A stretch of DNA of 64,000 bases from Pseudomonas azadiae (GCF_019145355.1 NZ_JAHSTY010000001.1:3162001-3226000); one strand, 5' to 3'; numbered from the stretch's first letter, positions 28,662 through 37,553 are shown. The notes: generated from the sequence alone by a model not told the origin. A program made the numbers and translations.

Positions 28662-28752
28662 TGTGGTAGGTCGGGCTTGCCCGCGATGACGGTGGATCAG
28701 GTATGAAGATGTCGCCTAATGCTCCGCTATCGCAGGCAAGCCAGCTCCCACA
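28662..28752. repeat. Degenerate REPIN
   Basis: Left arm TGTGGTAGGTCGGGCTTGCC has diverged (TAGGTCGGG for GAGCTGG), and its partner CAGGCAAGCCAGCTCCCACA ends at 28752, so the two arms belong to different subtypes. It lies between the upstream region of the DUF1493 operon and the end of the next gene. Confidence 0.78.
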
Positions 28753-28755
28753 GGG

Positions 28756-29079
28756 TTAGCTGTATGTCTGGCCAGTTTGTGTTGGATGGTGGGTCGCCGG
28801 TTGCAGCTGTACGTGTTGTGCGGCTTCCAGCAAATCACAGCCGTCCTGAACCAGCAGGTACAGGGCATTGATAATGTGGGAAATGTCTTTGAGGTCGGCG
28901 TGTTCGAAGGTCAGGCAGGAGAAAGTTTCGAGCAGGTCCGTGGCTGCGCGGATGCGTTGATGGGCGGCGGACTGGATGTCTTCGGCTTTGGCTTCGGTGT
29001 CGATGACAAGTGGGTGGCTGTCGGTGAAGTTGGTGCGCAGAAGGCGATAGCGATTGGTAGGGAAGTTAGGCTTTGTCAT
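28756..29079 (-). CDS. Small hypothetical protein, possibly DUF6124-like
   Basis: A 107-residue soluble protein with two long helices: TEAKAEDIQSAAHQRIRAATDLLETFSCL and DLKDISHIINALYLLVQDGCDLLEAA. The pattern of a polar N-terminus followed by two helices and a short tail is reminiscent of the small DUF6124 proteins abundant in Pseudomonas, but identity is low by eye and the call is tentative. The ATG at 29079 has GGAA upstream; an earlier TTG at 29103 is in frame. The gene stops inside the last bases next to a REPIN. Function is unknown. Confidence 0.5.
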   Translation of the reverse strand: MTKPNFPTNRYRLLRTNFTDSHPLVIDTEAKAEDIQSAAHQRIRAATDLLETFSCLTFEHADLKDISHIINALYLLVQDGCDLLEAAQHVQLQPATHHPTQTGQTYS

Positions 29080-29250
29080 GGCAGAGTTCCAGTACAGATT
29101 CAAAGAAATACGCCAAACGAGTTGGCACGTTTGTCTCTGCTGTTTTTCGGGTGACCAAACCCGGTCGCTGATTTGGCAGCGACGGAACGAACCTTAGAAG
29201 TGAGTGTGTTTCCGGGCAATAAACAGATGGTTTAACCGTTCATAGCGTCT

Positions 29251-29302
29251 GATCGTTCCCACACTTCTGCGTGGGAATGCATCCCGTGACGCTCTGCGTC
29301 AC
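29251..29302. repeat. Dispersed Pseudomonas double-hairpin repeat (TTCCCAC..GTGGGAA, GTGACGC..GCGTCAC)
   Basis: Two adjacent hairpins, TTCCCAC with GTGGGAA and GTGACGC with GCGTCAC, joined by TGCATCCC, match a short repeat that is very common in Pseudomonas intergenic DNA. Its last bases supply the stop codon (TCA on the plus strand) of the YhfG-like gene. Confidence 0.7.
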
Positions 29303-29508
29303 CCATCCTGAGGTTCAGGCCGTGCACTGATGGAGGTGTCGAGTTCGCAAGGCAGGTACCTGGCAAGGACCGTGGCTCTGGTTGGCAGCGCATTGTCGAC
29401 ATCGGACGGTTTGGTGTCGAAGCCTGCCAGACGCAAGCTGGCGAGATAGTTGGAGCGTTGGATCTGCTTGTAGTAAGCCTGTTTCTGCTTAAACGTCATC
29501 TCTTCCAC
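29299..29508 (-). CDS. YhfG-like orphan antitoxin
   Basis: A 69-residue protein whose core, TFKQKQAYYKQIQRSNYLASLRLAGFD, resembles YhfG/AntF (DUF2559) antitoxins that bind and inhibit Fic AMP-transferase toxins. I chose a GTG at 29508 with GGAG nine bases upstream; an ATG at 29499 and longer forms to 29622 are possible. The longer N-terminal frame is not family-like. No fic gene lies downstream, where it normally sits; instead the gene ends in a dispersed repeat. The C-terminus after about residue 40 is therefore uncertain. It diverges from the YfaP-like gene. Confidence 0.55.
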   Translation of the reverse strand: MEEMTFKQKQAYYKQIQRSNYLASLRLAGFDTKPSDVDNALPTRATVLARYLPCELDTSISARPEPQDG

Positions 29509-29671
29509 GGCGCAGTTCTCCAAGACAAAGGCTGGTTTCATCGTGCAGTCAGTGTTCGCTATAACCACGTCACATTTCTTATAAAAAATCCGCCAGCGCT
29601 CCGAATTCAGCGTATGTTTCACCGCAAAATCTTGTAGGGCGATTCCGCCCGTTACTTAAAGGGAGTTGAGC

Positions 29672-30847
29672 ATGGGTTTGCTGCGTGTTGCTTCGGCGAT
29701 GTCTTTGTGTGCGGTGGCTTTTTCGGTCCAGGCCGAGCAATTGCCGATTGAGGTGCTCAGCGCGGTAGTCAAGGACCAGAAAATCGCCGACGCCGAAGTG
29801 CTGTTGCAACGTAACGGCGCACAGAACGTAGTGGGCCGCACCAATGCCCAAGGCCAGGTGACGCTCACCAGCGAAGCCGCTGATGATGCCACCAGCCTGC
29901 TGATCATCAAGAAGCCCGGCTACTCCAATCTGGTGGTGAAGTGCCCGTGCAAAGGCATGACCTACGCCATCAGCCCGGTGATGGAAAACCTCGACGGCCT
30001 GCGCGTGGTGCTGAGCTGGGGCAAAACCCCGGACGACCTCGACTCCCATATGATTTTTCCCGGCAACAACATCTACTTCGAAAATCAAAAGGGCGACGAC
30101 GCCGAGCTGGACGTGGATGACACCGACAGCTACGGCCCGGAAACCATCACCCTGCAGAAGAAGCACTACGGCGAAAGCTACGTCTACGCCGTGCATGACT
30201 ACAGCAACGGTGACAATCCAGGTTCGCGCCAACTGTCCAACAGCGAAGCCAAGGTGTTCGTGTACATGGGCCAGTCCCTGGTGCGCACTTACTACGTGCC
30301 GAAAAACCGCAGCGGTAACCTGTGGACCGTGTTCCGCATGACCGGCAGTGGCGACTTCCAGGACATCAACACCTTCAACGGCGTGACGGTGGATGCTGCG
30401 AATGTGCTCAATGAAGTCAAACCGTTACTGGATGACAGTGTTGCGGTGACGGCTGTCGCGGTCAGCTCTTCGGCCCAAACCGATGCGAAACGTCTGAACG
30501 TTCAAGGCGAAGCGGCCTACCAAGCGGGGAACCTTGACCAGGCCATCGACCTGTTCCGCCAGGCCATCGAGCTGGACAATGGCTTCGGCAAGGCCTACGG
30601 CAATCTGGGCTTGGCGTATCAGAAGGCTGGCAATACTGCCGAGTCGATCTGGGCCAACCGCAAGGCCATCGCCCTGGCAACCGGCGCGAACGCCGCGACC
30701 GTACGGGCTGGCGCCTACTACAACATCGCGCGTATCTACGAAGCGGCGGGGCAGTTTGCCGATGCGTTGCGTCATTACCAGTTGGCCAAGGAACAGAAGG
30801 CTAATCCGGTGTACGACACGGCGATCGAGCGGGTGCAGAACCGCTGA
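29672..30847 (+). CDS. Secreted YfaP-like protein with C-terminal TPR repeats
   Basis: A 391-residue exported protein. A signal peptide covers about residues 1-22 (ending VQAEQ). Residues 100-215 match the YfaP/DUF2135 pattern (VVLSWGKTPDDLDSHMIFPG, DDTDSYGPETITL), and two to three TPR-like repeats (GNLDQAIDLFRQAIELDNGFGKAYGNLGLAYQKAG) occupy residues 270-385. The ATG at 29672 has GGGAG six bases upstream; a TTG two codons earlier is less likely. It presumably acts in the periplasm by binding partner proteins; no function is established. Confidence 0.78.
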   Translation: MGLLRVASAMSLCAVAFSVQAEQLPIEVLSAVVKDQKIADAEVLLQRNGAQNVVGRTNAQGQVTLTSEAADDATSLLIIKKPGYSNLVVKCPCKGMTYAISPVMENLDGLRVVLSWGKTPDDLDSHMIFPGNNIYFENQKGDDAELDVDDTDSYGPETITLQKKHYGESYVYAVHDYSNGDNPGSRQLSNSEAKVFVYMGQSLVRTYYVPKNRSGNLWTVFRMTGSGDFQDINTFNGVTVDAANVLNEVKPLLDDSVAVTAVAVSSSAQTDAKRLNVQGEAAYQAGNLDQAIDLFRQAIELDNGFGKAYGNLGLAYQKAGNTAESIWANRKAIALATGANAATVRAGAYYNIARIYEAAGQFADALRHYQLAKEQKANPVYDTAIERVQNR

Positions 30848-30871
30848 TCCTGCATGGATGGAACTCCAACC

Positions 30872-30960
30872 TGTGGGAGCGGGCTTGCTCGCGAAAGCGG
30901 TGTGTCAGTTGGCGGATTTATAGCTGACACACCGCCTTCGCGAGCAAGCCCGCTCCCACA
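30872..30960. repeat. REPIN between the YfaP-like gene and recQ
   Basis: TGTGGGAGCGGGCTTGCTCG at 30872 is mirrored by CGAGCAAGCCCGCTCCCACA ending 30960. It lies just after the YfaP-like stop codon. Confidence 0.9.
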
Positions 30961-31132
30961 TTTGGATCTGTGGTCTTCCTGCTATTGCTTTGGAATATTC
31001 CTACTTCGGCCCTGGGCCATCCCCCAGTCTGTGTATCATCCTGTCTCTTTTTTTCATGCGACCTTTCTCGATTCGCTGAGATTTGCGGGCTATGTTTTTG
31101 AGCCAACTCAGCGGTCAATGGAGTGACAGCCT

Positions 31133-33070
31133 ATGCACGACACCCTCCAGCAGGTCTTTGGTTATCCACAGTTTCGTTTGGGCCAGGAAGAAACGGTCAG
31201 CGCCGTACTGGCCGGTCGTTCGGCGGCGGCGATTTTTCCGACCGGGTCGGGCAAGTCCCTGTGTTACCAGCTTTCGGCAGTTTTGTTGCCGCACCTGACG
31301 CTGGTGGTGTCGCCGCTGCTGGCGTTGATGCAGGACCAGCTTGGCTTTTTGCAGCGTCATGGTATTTCGGCGGGCAGTATCGATTCGGCCCAAAGCCGCG
31401 AGGACGCCAACGACGTGATGGCGCGCGCTCGCTCCGGTGAGCTGAAGATCCTGATGATTTCGGTGGAGCGCTTGAAGAACGAGCGCTTTCGCAACTTCCT
31501 CCAAAGCGTGCAGATCTCGTTGCTGGTGGTGGACGAGGCACACTGTATTTCCGAGTGGGGCCACAACTTCCGTCCGGACTACCTGAAGCTGCCGGACTAC
31601 CAACGCCAGTTCAATATCCCGCAAGCGTTGCTGTTGACGGCTACGGCGACGCCCAAGGTGATTGCCGACATGCAGGCGAAGTTCGCCATTGCGCCGGACG
31701 ATGTCGTCACCACGGGCTTCTACCGGCCCAACCTGAACCTGTTGGTCGAGCCGGTCAGCGGTGTGGACAAGCGCCGGCGCCTGGTGCAATGGATGAACGA
31801 GCGGGCCAACCAGCCCAGCATCGTCTACGTCACCCTGCAGAAAACCGCCGAGCAGATTGCCGAACACCTGAACCGCAATGGCATCCAGGCCGAGGCCTAT
31901 CACGCCGGGCTGCCACACGATAAACGCGAGGGTATCCAGCAACGCTTCATGGGTGGGCGCTCCAGTTGCATCGTCGCCACCATCGCGTTTGGCATGGGCA
32001 TCGATAAAAGTGATATCCGCAATGTGGTGCACTTCGACCTGCCCAAATCCATCGAAAACTACAGCCAGGAAATCGGTCGTGCGGGGCGTGATGGGCAGCC
32101 GTCCGACTGTCTGGTGTTGGCCAACCGCGACAGCCTCAATGTGCTGGAAAACTTCGTATACGGCGACACGCCGGAACAGGAAGGCATTCGCCGTGTGCTG
32201 GAAGAACTGCAGGCAGCACGCAGTAAGGGCCAGTGGGAGTTTTTGCTCAGGTCGTTGTCGGACCACAGCAACATTCGCGAGCTGCCGTTGAAGACGCTGC
32301 TGGTGCAGTTGGAGCTCAAGGGCGTGATCGCGCCGCGCTACGCGTTTTATGCCGAATACCGCTTCAAGTACCTTGTTGAACCCGAGGCCTTGCTCGCCCG
32401 TTTCTCCGGCGAGCGGCAGCAATTTGTCGCGGCGATCATCCAGGTGTGCAAACGCGCAAAAACCTGGGCAACGGTGGATTTCGACGCGCTGTATCAGCAG
32501 CACAATGCCGAGCGCAACCGGGTGGTAAAGGCGCTGGATTACTTCCAGGAGCAGGGCCTGATCGAGCTGGAAAGCAAGCAGATGACCGAGGTCTACAGCC
32601 TGCTGAACACCGATTTCGATGCGCAGGTATTGAGCGTCGAGTTATACACAGGCTTCAAGCAACACGAGGTGACGGAGGTGGCGCGCATTCACGCCATGCT
32701 CGATTTGTTCGCCACTGAGCGCTGCCTTGGGCAACGTCTTGCAGCGTATTTTGGCGATGCAAACGCGCCGCAGCGTTGCGGGCACTGCTCGGTGTGCCAT
32801 GGGCATGTAGCGCACTTGCCGCCGCCGCCAAGCTTGCCGCCGCTTGTGGATAAAAACTTCATGGGGCTGTGCGGTGATTTTATCCACAGGCATCATGAGC
32901 ACAACGGTGAGTTGCCCGGCGCCGAACGCTTGACGCGGTTTCTGGGTGGTATCAGCGTGCCGTTGTTCACCAAATTGAAGGCGCGGGGCATTCCCGGTTT
33001 CGCTGCACTGGAAGACTACCCCTACGCCGAGGTGCGCGACTGGGCCGAGGCCCATTTGAATGATCTGTAA
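31133..33070 (+). CDS. recQ: RecQ-family ATP-dependent DNA helicase
   Basis: A 645-residue superfamily-2 helicase that unwinds DNA 3' to 5'. Motif 0 FRLGQEE, motif I PTGSGKS (about residues 36-42), DEAH box (VVDEAHCISEWGHNF), motif III TATATP, and motif VI QEIGRAGRDG are intact. A RecQ zinc cluster CGHCSVC follows (about 545-551). The C-terminus (after PPPPSLPP) does not look like an HRDC domain, so this is a RecQ-like paralog rather than a clear canonical RecQ. GGAG precedes the ATG. Confidence 0.9.
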   Translation: MHDTLQQVFGYPQFRLGQEETVSAVLAGRSAAAIFPTGSGKSLCYQLSAVLLPHLTLVVSPLLALMQDQLGFLQRHGISAGSIDSAQSREDANDVMARARSGELKILMISVERLKNERFRNFLQSVQISLLVVDEAHCISEWGHNFRPDYLKLPDYQRQFNIPQALLLTATATPKVIADMQAKFAIAPDDVVTTGFYRPNLNLLVEPVSGVDKRRRLVQWMNERANQPSIVYVTLQKTAEQIAEHLNRNGIQAEAYHAGLPHDKREGIQQRFMGGRSSCIVATIAFGMGIDKSDIRNVVHFDLPKSIENYSQEIGRAGRDGQPSDCLVLANRDSLNVLENFVYGDTPEQEGIRRVLEELQAARSKGQWEFLLRSLSDHSNIRELPLKTLLVQLELKGVIAPRYAFYAEYRFKYLVEPEALLARFSGERQQFVAAIIQVCKRAKTWATVDFDALYQQHNAERNRVVKALDYFQEQGLIELESKQMTEVYSLLNTDFDAQVLSVELYTGFKQHEVTEVARIHAMLDLFATERCLGQRLAAYFGDANAPQRCGHCSVCHGHVAHLPPPPSLPPLVDKNFMGLCGDFIHRHHEHNGELPGAERLTRFLGGISVPLFTKLKARGIPGFAALEDYPYAEVRDWAEAHLNDL

Positions 33071-33093
33071 ACCCACTTTCACCCGAGGTGCCC

Positions 33094-33525
33094 ATGCCTG
33101 ACTCAGTGCCACAACGTGCCGACTACCCTCACTTCCAGCCGATCATCACGCGCTGGCACGATAACGACGTGTACGGCCATGTGAACAACGTGACCTACTA
33201 CAGCTTTTTCGACACGGCAGTGAATACCTACCTGATCGAACAGGGTGGGTTGGATATTCATGACGGTGAAGTGGTGGGGTTTGTGGTGAGTTCGGCGTGT
33301 GATTATTTCGCGTCGATCGCGTTTCCCGAGCGCATCGAAATCGGCTTGCGGGTGGGCAAGTTGGGCAACAGTTCAGTGCAGTATGAATTGGCGGTGTTCA
33401 AGGCCGGCGAGGAAGAGGCCTGTGCGGCGGGGCGCTTTGTGCATGTGTTTGTGAACAGGGCAACGAACCAGCCGGTGACGATTCCAGGGGTGTTGCGCGA
33501 GGCGTTGCAGCGGTTGGTGGTGTGA
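33094..33525 (+). CDS. Hotdog-fold acyl-CoA thioesterase
   Basis: A 143-residue thioesterase of the 4-hydroxybenzoyl-CoA family. TRWHDNDVYGHVNNVTYYSFFDTAV (about residues 17-41) carries the active-site Asp and the GHVNN turn. GAGGT precedes the ATG at 33094; a GTG two codons earlier is also in frame. It is 23 bp downstream of recQ, so may be co-transcribed, but a shared role is not evident. Confidence 0.86.
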   Translation: MPDSVPQRADYPHFQPIITRWHDNDVYGHVNNVTYYSFFDTAVNTYLIEQGGLDIHDGEVVGFVVSSACDYFASIAFPERIEIGLRVGKLGNSSVQYELAVFKAGEEEACAAGRFVHVFVNRATNQPVTIPGVLREALQRLVV

Positions 33526-33554
33526 CTCGGTCTCGCAAACATCGCATAACCAAA

Positions 33555-33660
33555 TGTGGGAGCGGGCTTGCTCGCGAAAGCGGTGTTTCAGTCACCAGCT
33601 GTATTGACTGAACCATCGTATTCGCGAGCAAGCCCGCTCCCACACAAGCCCGCTCCCACA
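33555..33660. repeat. REPIN with duplicated right tail
   Basis: TGTGGGAGCGGGCTTGCTCG at 33555 is mirrored by CGAGCAAGCCCGCTCCCACA ending 33644, followed immediately by a second copy of CAAGCCCGCTCCCACA (to 33660). Confidence 0.88.
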
Positions 33661-33684
33661 GGGAGATGTGGTGGTCCTCAGAGC

Positions 33685-34164
33685 TTACCGGTGACGGTAG
33701 TGATGCTTGTTCTTGCGGTGCCCATAGGCGTGCCCGCGCCCACGGTGATCATCGCGGTCATAGCGACGGTTATCGCGGCCACGATAACGGCGATCATCGT
33801 CATCGCTCTTGTTGCCCATATAGTTGCCCAGCGCACCACCTGCGCCACCGCCGGCGGCTGCGCCGATCAGGCTGCCGGTGTTGCCGCCCATGCTGCGGCC
33901 TACCACGTTGCCGCCCGCTGCGCCCAATGCGCCGCCAATGGCGGCTTCGCCGCGGCTACGTTTGTCCGCACCCACCGCACTGCCGCCCGCGCCGCCCAGG
34001 GCCGCGCCGATAGCCGAGCCGGTGTTGCCGCCGATCTGCTGGCCGACAACCGAGCCCAGAACCCCGCCCAATGCGCCGCCTACACCGGCTTCGGTGGTGC
34101 CACCGGCCATGGCTGCGCCACTGACCAGGCCAAGGGACAACAAGAGAATCGAGGAGAACTTCAT
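33685..34164 (-). CDS. Secreted glycine-zipper protein with basic tail
   Basis: A 159-residue exported protein. A signal peptide (about residues 1-20, ending AAMA) is followed by glycine-zipper repeats (GVGGALGGVLGSVVGQQIGGN and similar) to residue 115, which pack as membrane-active or amyloid-like helices. The tail is highly charged (DDDDRRYRGRDNRR and HRKNKHHYRHR). GAGG lies nine bases before the ATG; the in-frame upstream region to 34254 lacks these features. Related proteins are outer-membrane-associated or stress-induced. It converges on the thioesterase gene across a REPIN. Confidence 0.82.
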   Translation of the reverse strand: MKFSSILLLSLGLVSGAAMAGGTTEAGVGGALGGVLGSVVGQQIGGNTGSAIGAALGGAGGSAVGADKRSRGEAAIGGALGAAGGNVVGRSMGGNTGSLIGAAAGGGAGGALGNYMGNKSDDDDRRYRGRDNRRYDRDDHRGRGHAYGHRKNKHHYRHR

Positions 34165-34323
34165 TAAGGGAAACCTCAAGGGATGACGGCGCGATCCTGA
34201 GGCTGGGCGCAGATTGTGACAATAGAAATCCGACCAGTAGCACGACTTGTACACAATTCGCTAACTTACTGTTTTAGTTGAGGAACTTAAGTCGATTTCG
34301 CCAGTCTCTATCTACTTCGGAAC

Positions 34324-34353
34324 GGCCGCTTTTATGCAAAAGCGGCCTTTTTT
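34324..34353 (+). terminator. Orphan intrinsic terminator (plus strand)
   Basis: GGCCGCTTTT and AAAAGCGGCC pair perfectly around ATGC and are followed by six T, a strong plus-strand terminator. No plus-strand gene ends near it; the closest upstream plus gene ends at 33525, separated by a minus-strand gene. On the minus strand there is no T tract after the stem. Confidence 0.88.
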
Positions 34354-34368
34354 GTGCCCGGATTTCCG

Positions 34369-36717
34369 TCAGGCCGAGCGGGCCATGATCAAGCCATTGT
34401 CACTTGCCGCTTCCAGGCGAATCGCCACGAACTTCGACGTCGGCGTATGGCTGCCATCTCCCGTGCTTTCCAGCGGCACCAGTGGGTTCACTTCCGGGTA
34501 ATAAGCCGCCGCCTGCCCCGCCGGAATATCAAACGCCAGCAAGGTGAAGCCCTTCACCCGGCGCTCACGACCGTCCTCCCACAGCGACACGATATCGGCC
34601 TTCTGCCCCGGCTTGAAGCCCAGGCGAATGATGTCGGCTTCGTTGACGAACAGCACGTCACGTTGGCCCTTGACCCCACGGTAGCGGTCGTCCAGGCCAT
34701 AAATGGTGGTGTTGTACTGATCGTGGGAACGCATCGATTGCATGATCAAGTCCGGCACGCGGCCCGTGGCGTGGGTGCGTTCGTGGATCAGATCCTTGGG
34801 CAGGATGTTCGGGCGGAAGTTGGCGCGGCCCGATGGCGTGTTCCAGCGGCGCGCACCCGCGGAGTTGCCCAGGTAGAAACCGCCCGGGTTTTTGATCTTC
34901 TCGTTGAAGTCCTTGAAGCCTGGAATGGTGTCGGCGATCAGCTCGCGAATGCGCCCGTAATCGGCCACCAGCCAGTTCCAATCCACCGGTTTGCTGCCCA
35001 GGGTGGCGGCGGCGATGCCGGCCACAATCGCAGGCTCCGATTTCATCAGCTTCGACAGTGGCTGCAGTTGGCCGTTGGAACCGTGGACCATGCTGAACGA
35101 GTCTTCCACCGTCACCGCTTGCGGGCCGTCGGCCTGGATGTCGATGTCGGTACGGCCCAGGCACGGCAGGATCAGCGCGTCTTTGCCGTGCATCAGGTGG
35201 CTGCGGTTGAGCTTGGTGCTGATCTGCACCGTCAGGTCGCAGTTGCGCAGCGCTTCGAAGGTGCGCGTGCTGTCCGGCGTGGCTTGGGCGAAGTTGCCAC
35301 CCAGGCCGATAAACACCTTGGAGCGGCCGTCGAGCATGGCGTGAATCGCTTCCACCACGTTGTGGCCGTTGGTGCGCGGCACCTGGAACTGGAAGCGACG
35401 CTCCAGGGCGTCGAGGAAGGCCACCGGTGGGCGTTCGTTGATGCCCATGGTGCGGTCGCCCTGCACGTTACTGTGGCCACGCACCGGGCACAGGCCGGCG
35501 CCCGGGCGGCCGATGTTGCCGCGCAGCAGCATCAGGTTGGCGATTTCCTGGATGGTCGGCACCGAGTGACGATGCTGGGTGATGCCCATCGCCCAGCACA
35601 TGATCACGTTCTTACCTTTGGCGTACATGCGCGCCGCCTGCTCGATTTCGACCAGGCTCAGGCCGGACTGCGCGACGATTTCATCCCACGAGGTGTCGTC
35701 GATCTGGCCCAGATAGTCGAGGACGTTGACGGTGTGTTCATTGAGGAAGTCGTGGTCGAACACGGCCTCTGTGCCTTCGGCCTGGGCCTGGCGTTCCCAC
35801 AGCAGCAGGAACTTGGCCATGCCACGCAGGATGGCCATGTCGCCACCCAATGCCGGGCGGAAGTACGCAGTGTTGGTCGGCTTGTCACCGTTGGTGAGCA
35901 TTTCAAGCGGATGCTGCGGATGCTGGAAGCGTTCCAGGCCGCGCTCTTTCAGCGGGTTGATGCACACCACCTGGGCGCCGCGTTTAACCGCTTCGCGCAG
36001 CGGTTCGAGCATGCGCGGGTGGTTAGTGCCGGGGTTCTGGCCCCAGACGAAAATCGCGTCGGCATGTTCGAAGTCATCAAAGGTCACGGTGCCTTTACCG
36101 ACGCCCACGCTTTGCGCGAGGGCGACGCCGCTGGCCTCGTGGCACATGTTCGAGCAGTCCGGGAAATTGTTGGTGCCGAAGGCGCGCACGAACAGCTGAT
36201 ACAGGTACGCCGCTTCGTTGCTGGCGCGACCCGAGGTGTAGAACTCGGCCATGTCCGGGCTGGGCAGGGCGTTGAGGTGCTTGCCGATCAGGTCGAACGC
36301 CGCTTCCCAGCTGATGGGCGTGTAGCGGTCGGTTTGCGCGTCGTAGCGCATCGGCTCGGTCAGGCGGCCCTGGTATTCCAGCCAATAGTCGCTCTGTTCG
36401 ATCAAGGCGGTGACGCTGTGTTTGGCGAAGAACGCGGCATCCACACGGCGCTTGGTGGCTTCCCAGTTTACGGCCTTCGCGCCGTTTTCGCAGAACTTGA
36501 CCATGCCGCTTTCCGGCGAGTCGCCCCAGGCGCAGCCGGGGCAGTCGAAGCCGCCGTTCTGGTTGGTCTTGAGCATCATGCGCAGGTTTTTCAGCGCGTT
36601 GTCGCTGGTCAGCCAGGCGTGCGCCACGCTGATCAGCGCGCCCCAGCCGCCTGCCGGGCCTTTATACGGCTTGTAGCGCGGGGTCGGGGTTTGGTCGGCT
36701 TGATGATGATTGCTCAC
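34369..36717 (-). CDS. FdhF/YdeP-type molybdopterin oxidoreductase
   Basis: A 782-residue molybdopterin-guanine-dinucleotide oxidoreductase. A [4Fe-4S] ligand set is near the N-terminus (DCPGCAWGD, then FCENGAK), and the likely molybdenum ligand is Cys in NMCHEASG, at the position of selenocysteine in formate dehydrogenase H. The C-terminal MGD-binding barrel contains MQSMRSHDQYNTTIYG. The start is a GTG at 36717 (GGAG eight bases upstream) that overlaps the fdhD stop by four bases (GTGA). The family resembles YdeP, linked to acid resistance, but its substrate is not known. Confidence 0.87.
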   Translation of the reverse strand: MSNHHQADQTPTPRYKPYKGPAGGWGALISVAHAWLTSDNALKNLRMMLKTNQNGGFDCPGCAWGDSPESGMVKFCENGAKAVNWEATKRRVDAAFFAKHSVTALIEQSDYWLEYQGRLTEPMRYDAQTDRYTPISWEAAFDLIGKHLNALPSPDMAEFYTSGRASNEAAYLYQLFVRAFGTNNFPDCSNMCHEASGVALAQSVGVGKGTVTFDDFEHADAIFVWGQNPGTNHPRMLEPLREAVKRGAQVVCINPLKERGLERFQHPQHPLEMLTNGDKPTNTAYFRPALGGDMAILRGMAKFLLLWERQAQAEGTEAVFDHDFLNEHTVNVLDYLGQIDDTSWDEIVAQSGLSLVEIEQAARMYAKGKNVIMCWAMGITQHRHSVPTIQEIANLMLLRGNIGRPGAGLCPVRGHSNVQGDRTMGINERPPVAFLDALERRFQFQVPRTNGHNVVEAIHAMLDGRSKVFIGLGGNFAQATPDSTRTFEALRNCDLTVQISTKLNRSHLMHGKDALILPCLGRTDIDIQADGPQAVTVEDSFSMVHGSNGQLQPLSKLMKSEPAIVAGIAAATLGSKPVDWNWLVADYGRIRELIADTIPGFKDFNEKIKNPGGFYLGNSAGARRWNTPSGRANFRPNILPKDLIHERTHATGRVPDLIMQSMRSHDQYNTTIYGLDDRYRGVKGQRDVLFVNEADIIRLGFKPGQKADIVSLWEDGRERRVKGFTLLAFDIPAGQAAAYYPEVNPLVPLESTGDGSHTPTSKFVAIRLEAASDNGLIMARSA

Positions 36718-37553
36718 GGCTGGTTCTCCATCGCAGGGCTGTAGACCCGCGGCGCACTTTTCTGCGGCAGGTGGATGAGATTGAGGTTGTGCCGGCGCGC
36801 CCATTGCAGGGCCAGGCCGGTGGGCGACGACAGGCTGACCAGGGTCTGGATGCCCGCACGCAGGACTTTCTGGATCAATTCGAGGCTGCAACGACTGGTG
36901 ACAATCGCCAGGCCGCCTTCGGTGGGAATCTGTTGGCGGATCAGTGCGCCGATCAATTTATCCAGGGCGTTGTGCCGGCCGATGTCTTCGCGGCCCAGTA
37001 ATAACTCCCCCTGACCGTTCATAAAGACGGCCGCGTGCACGGCGCCGCTGTGCTGGCCCAGCGGTTGGAACGCGCTGATGCGCTGGCGTAGGCCGTCCAG
37101 CCATTGCGCCGGAGGCAACGGAGCGCCGGGCAATACCTCAAGGTCTGGCAACGCTTGCTCCACCGCTTCGACGCCGCACAGGCCGCAACCGCTGGTGCCG
37201 GCCAGTTGGCGGCGTTGCTGCTTAAGGCTCCAGAACGCACGGCTGGAAATCTGCACCTGGGCATACTGGGCAGAGCCCGAGCCACTGAGCTTGAGGTCAT
37301 AGATGTCGCTGACGTCGGCAATAATTCCGCTGCCGAGGCTGAAACCGACAATAAAATCTTCAAGATCCGTCGGCGTCACCAACATCACCGCCTGGCTGAT
37401 GTCGTTATAGGCAATCGCCAACGCCACTTCTTCCGCCAAGGCTGTGCTGGCAGATTCTGCGTGATCGAGACTGCAATAGTGGTAGCTCTGGCTGGCGGCG
37501 GGCGCAGGCGTTTCAACAGCGGGCGCCGCGCAGGTTGGGCGCTTGGCGTTCAT
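36714..37553 (-). CDS. fdhD: Formate dehydrogenase accessory sulfurtransferase FdhD
   Basis: A 279-residue protein that passes sulfur to the molybdenum cofactor of formate dehydrogenases. SGCGLCGVEA (about residues 119-128) carries the paired cysteines that accept sulfur, with REDIGRHNALDKLIG and SRCSLELIQKVLRAG as conserved later blocks. It is translationally coupled to the following molybdoenzyme, which supports that enzyme as its client. A LysR gene lies 97 bp upstream on the same strand. Confidence 0.93.
   Translation of the reverse strand: MNAKRPTCAAPAVETPAPAASQSYHYCSLDHAESASTALAEEVALAIAYNDISQAVMLVTPTDLEDFIVGFSLGSGIIADVSDIYDLKLSGSGSAQYAQVQISSRAFWSLKQQRRQLAGTSGCGLCGVEAVEQALPDLEVLPGAPLPPAQWLDGLRQRISAFQPLGQHSGAVHAAVFMNGQGELLLGREDIGRHNALDKLIGALIRQQIPTEGGLAIVTSRCSLELIQKVLRAGIQTLVSLSSPTGLALQWARRHNLNLIHLPQKSAPRVYSPAMENQP

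Noticed and set aside
34354..36744. 796-codon plus-strand frame opposite the molybdoenzyme
   Set aside because: It lies antisense to a gene with complete cofactor motifs; composition is typical of shadow frames.
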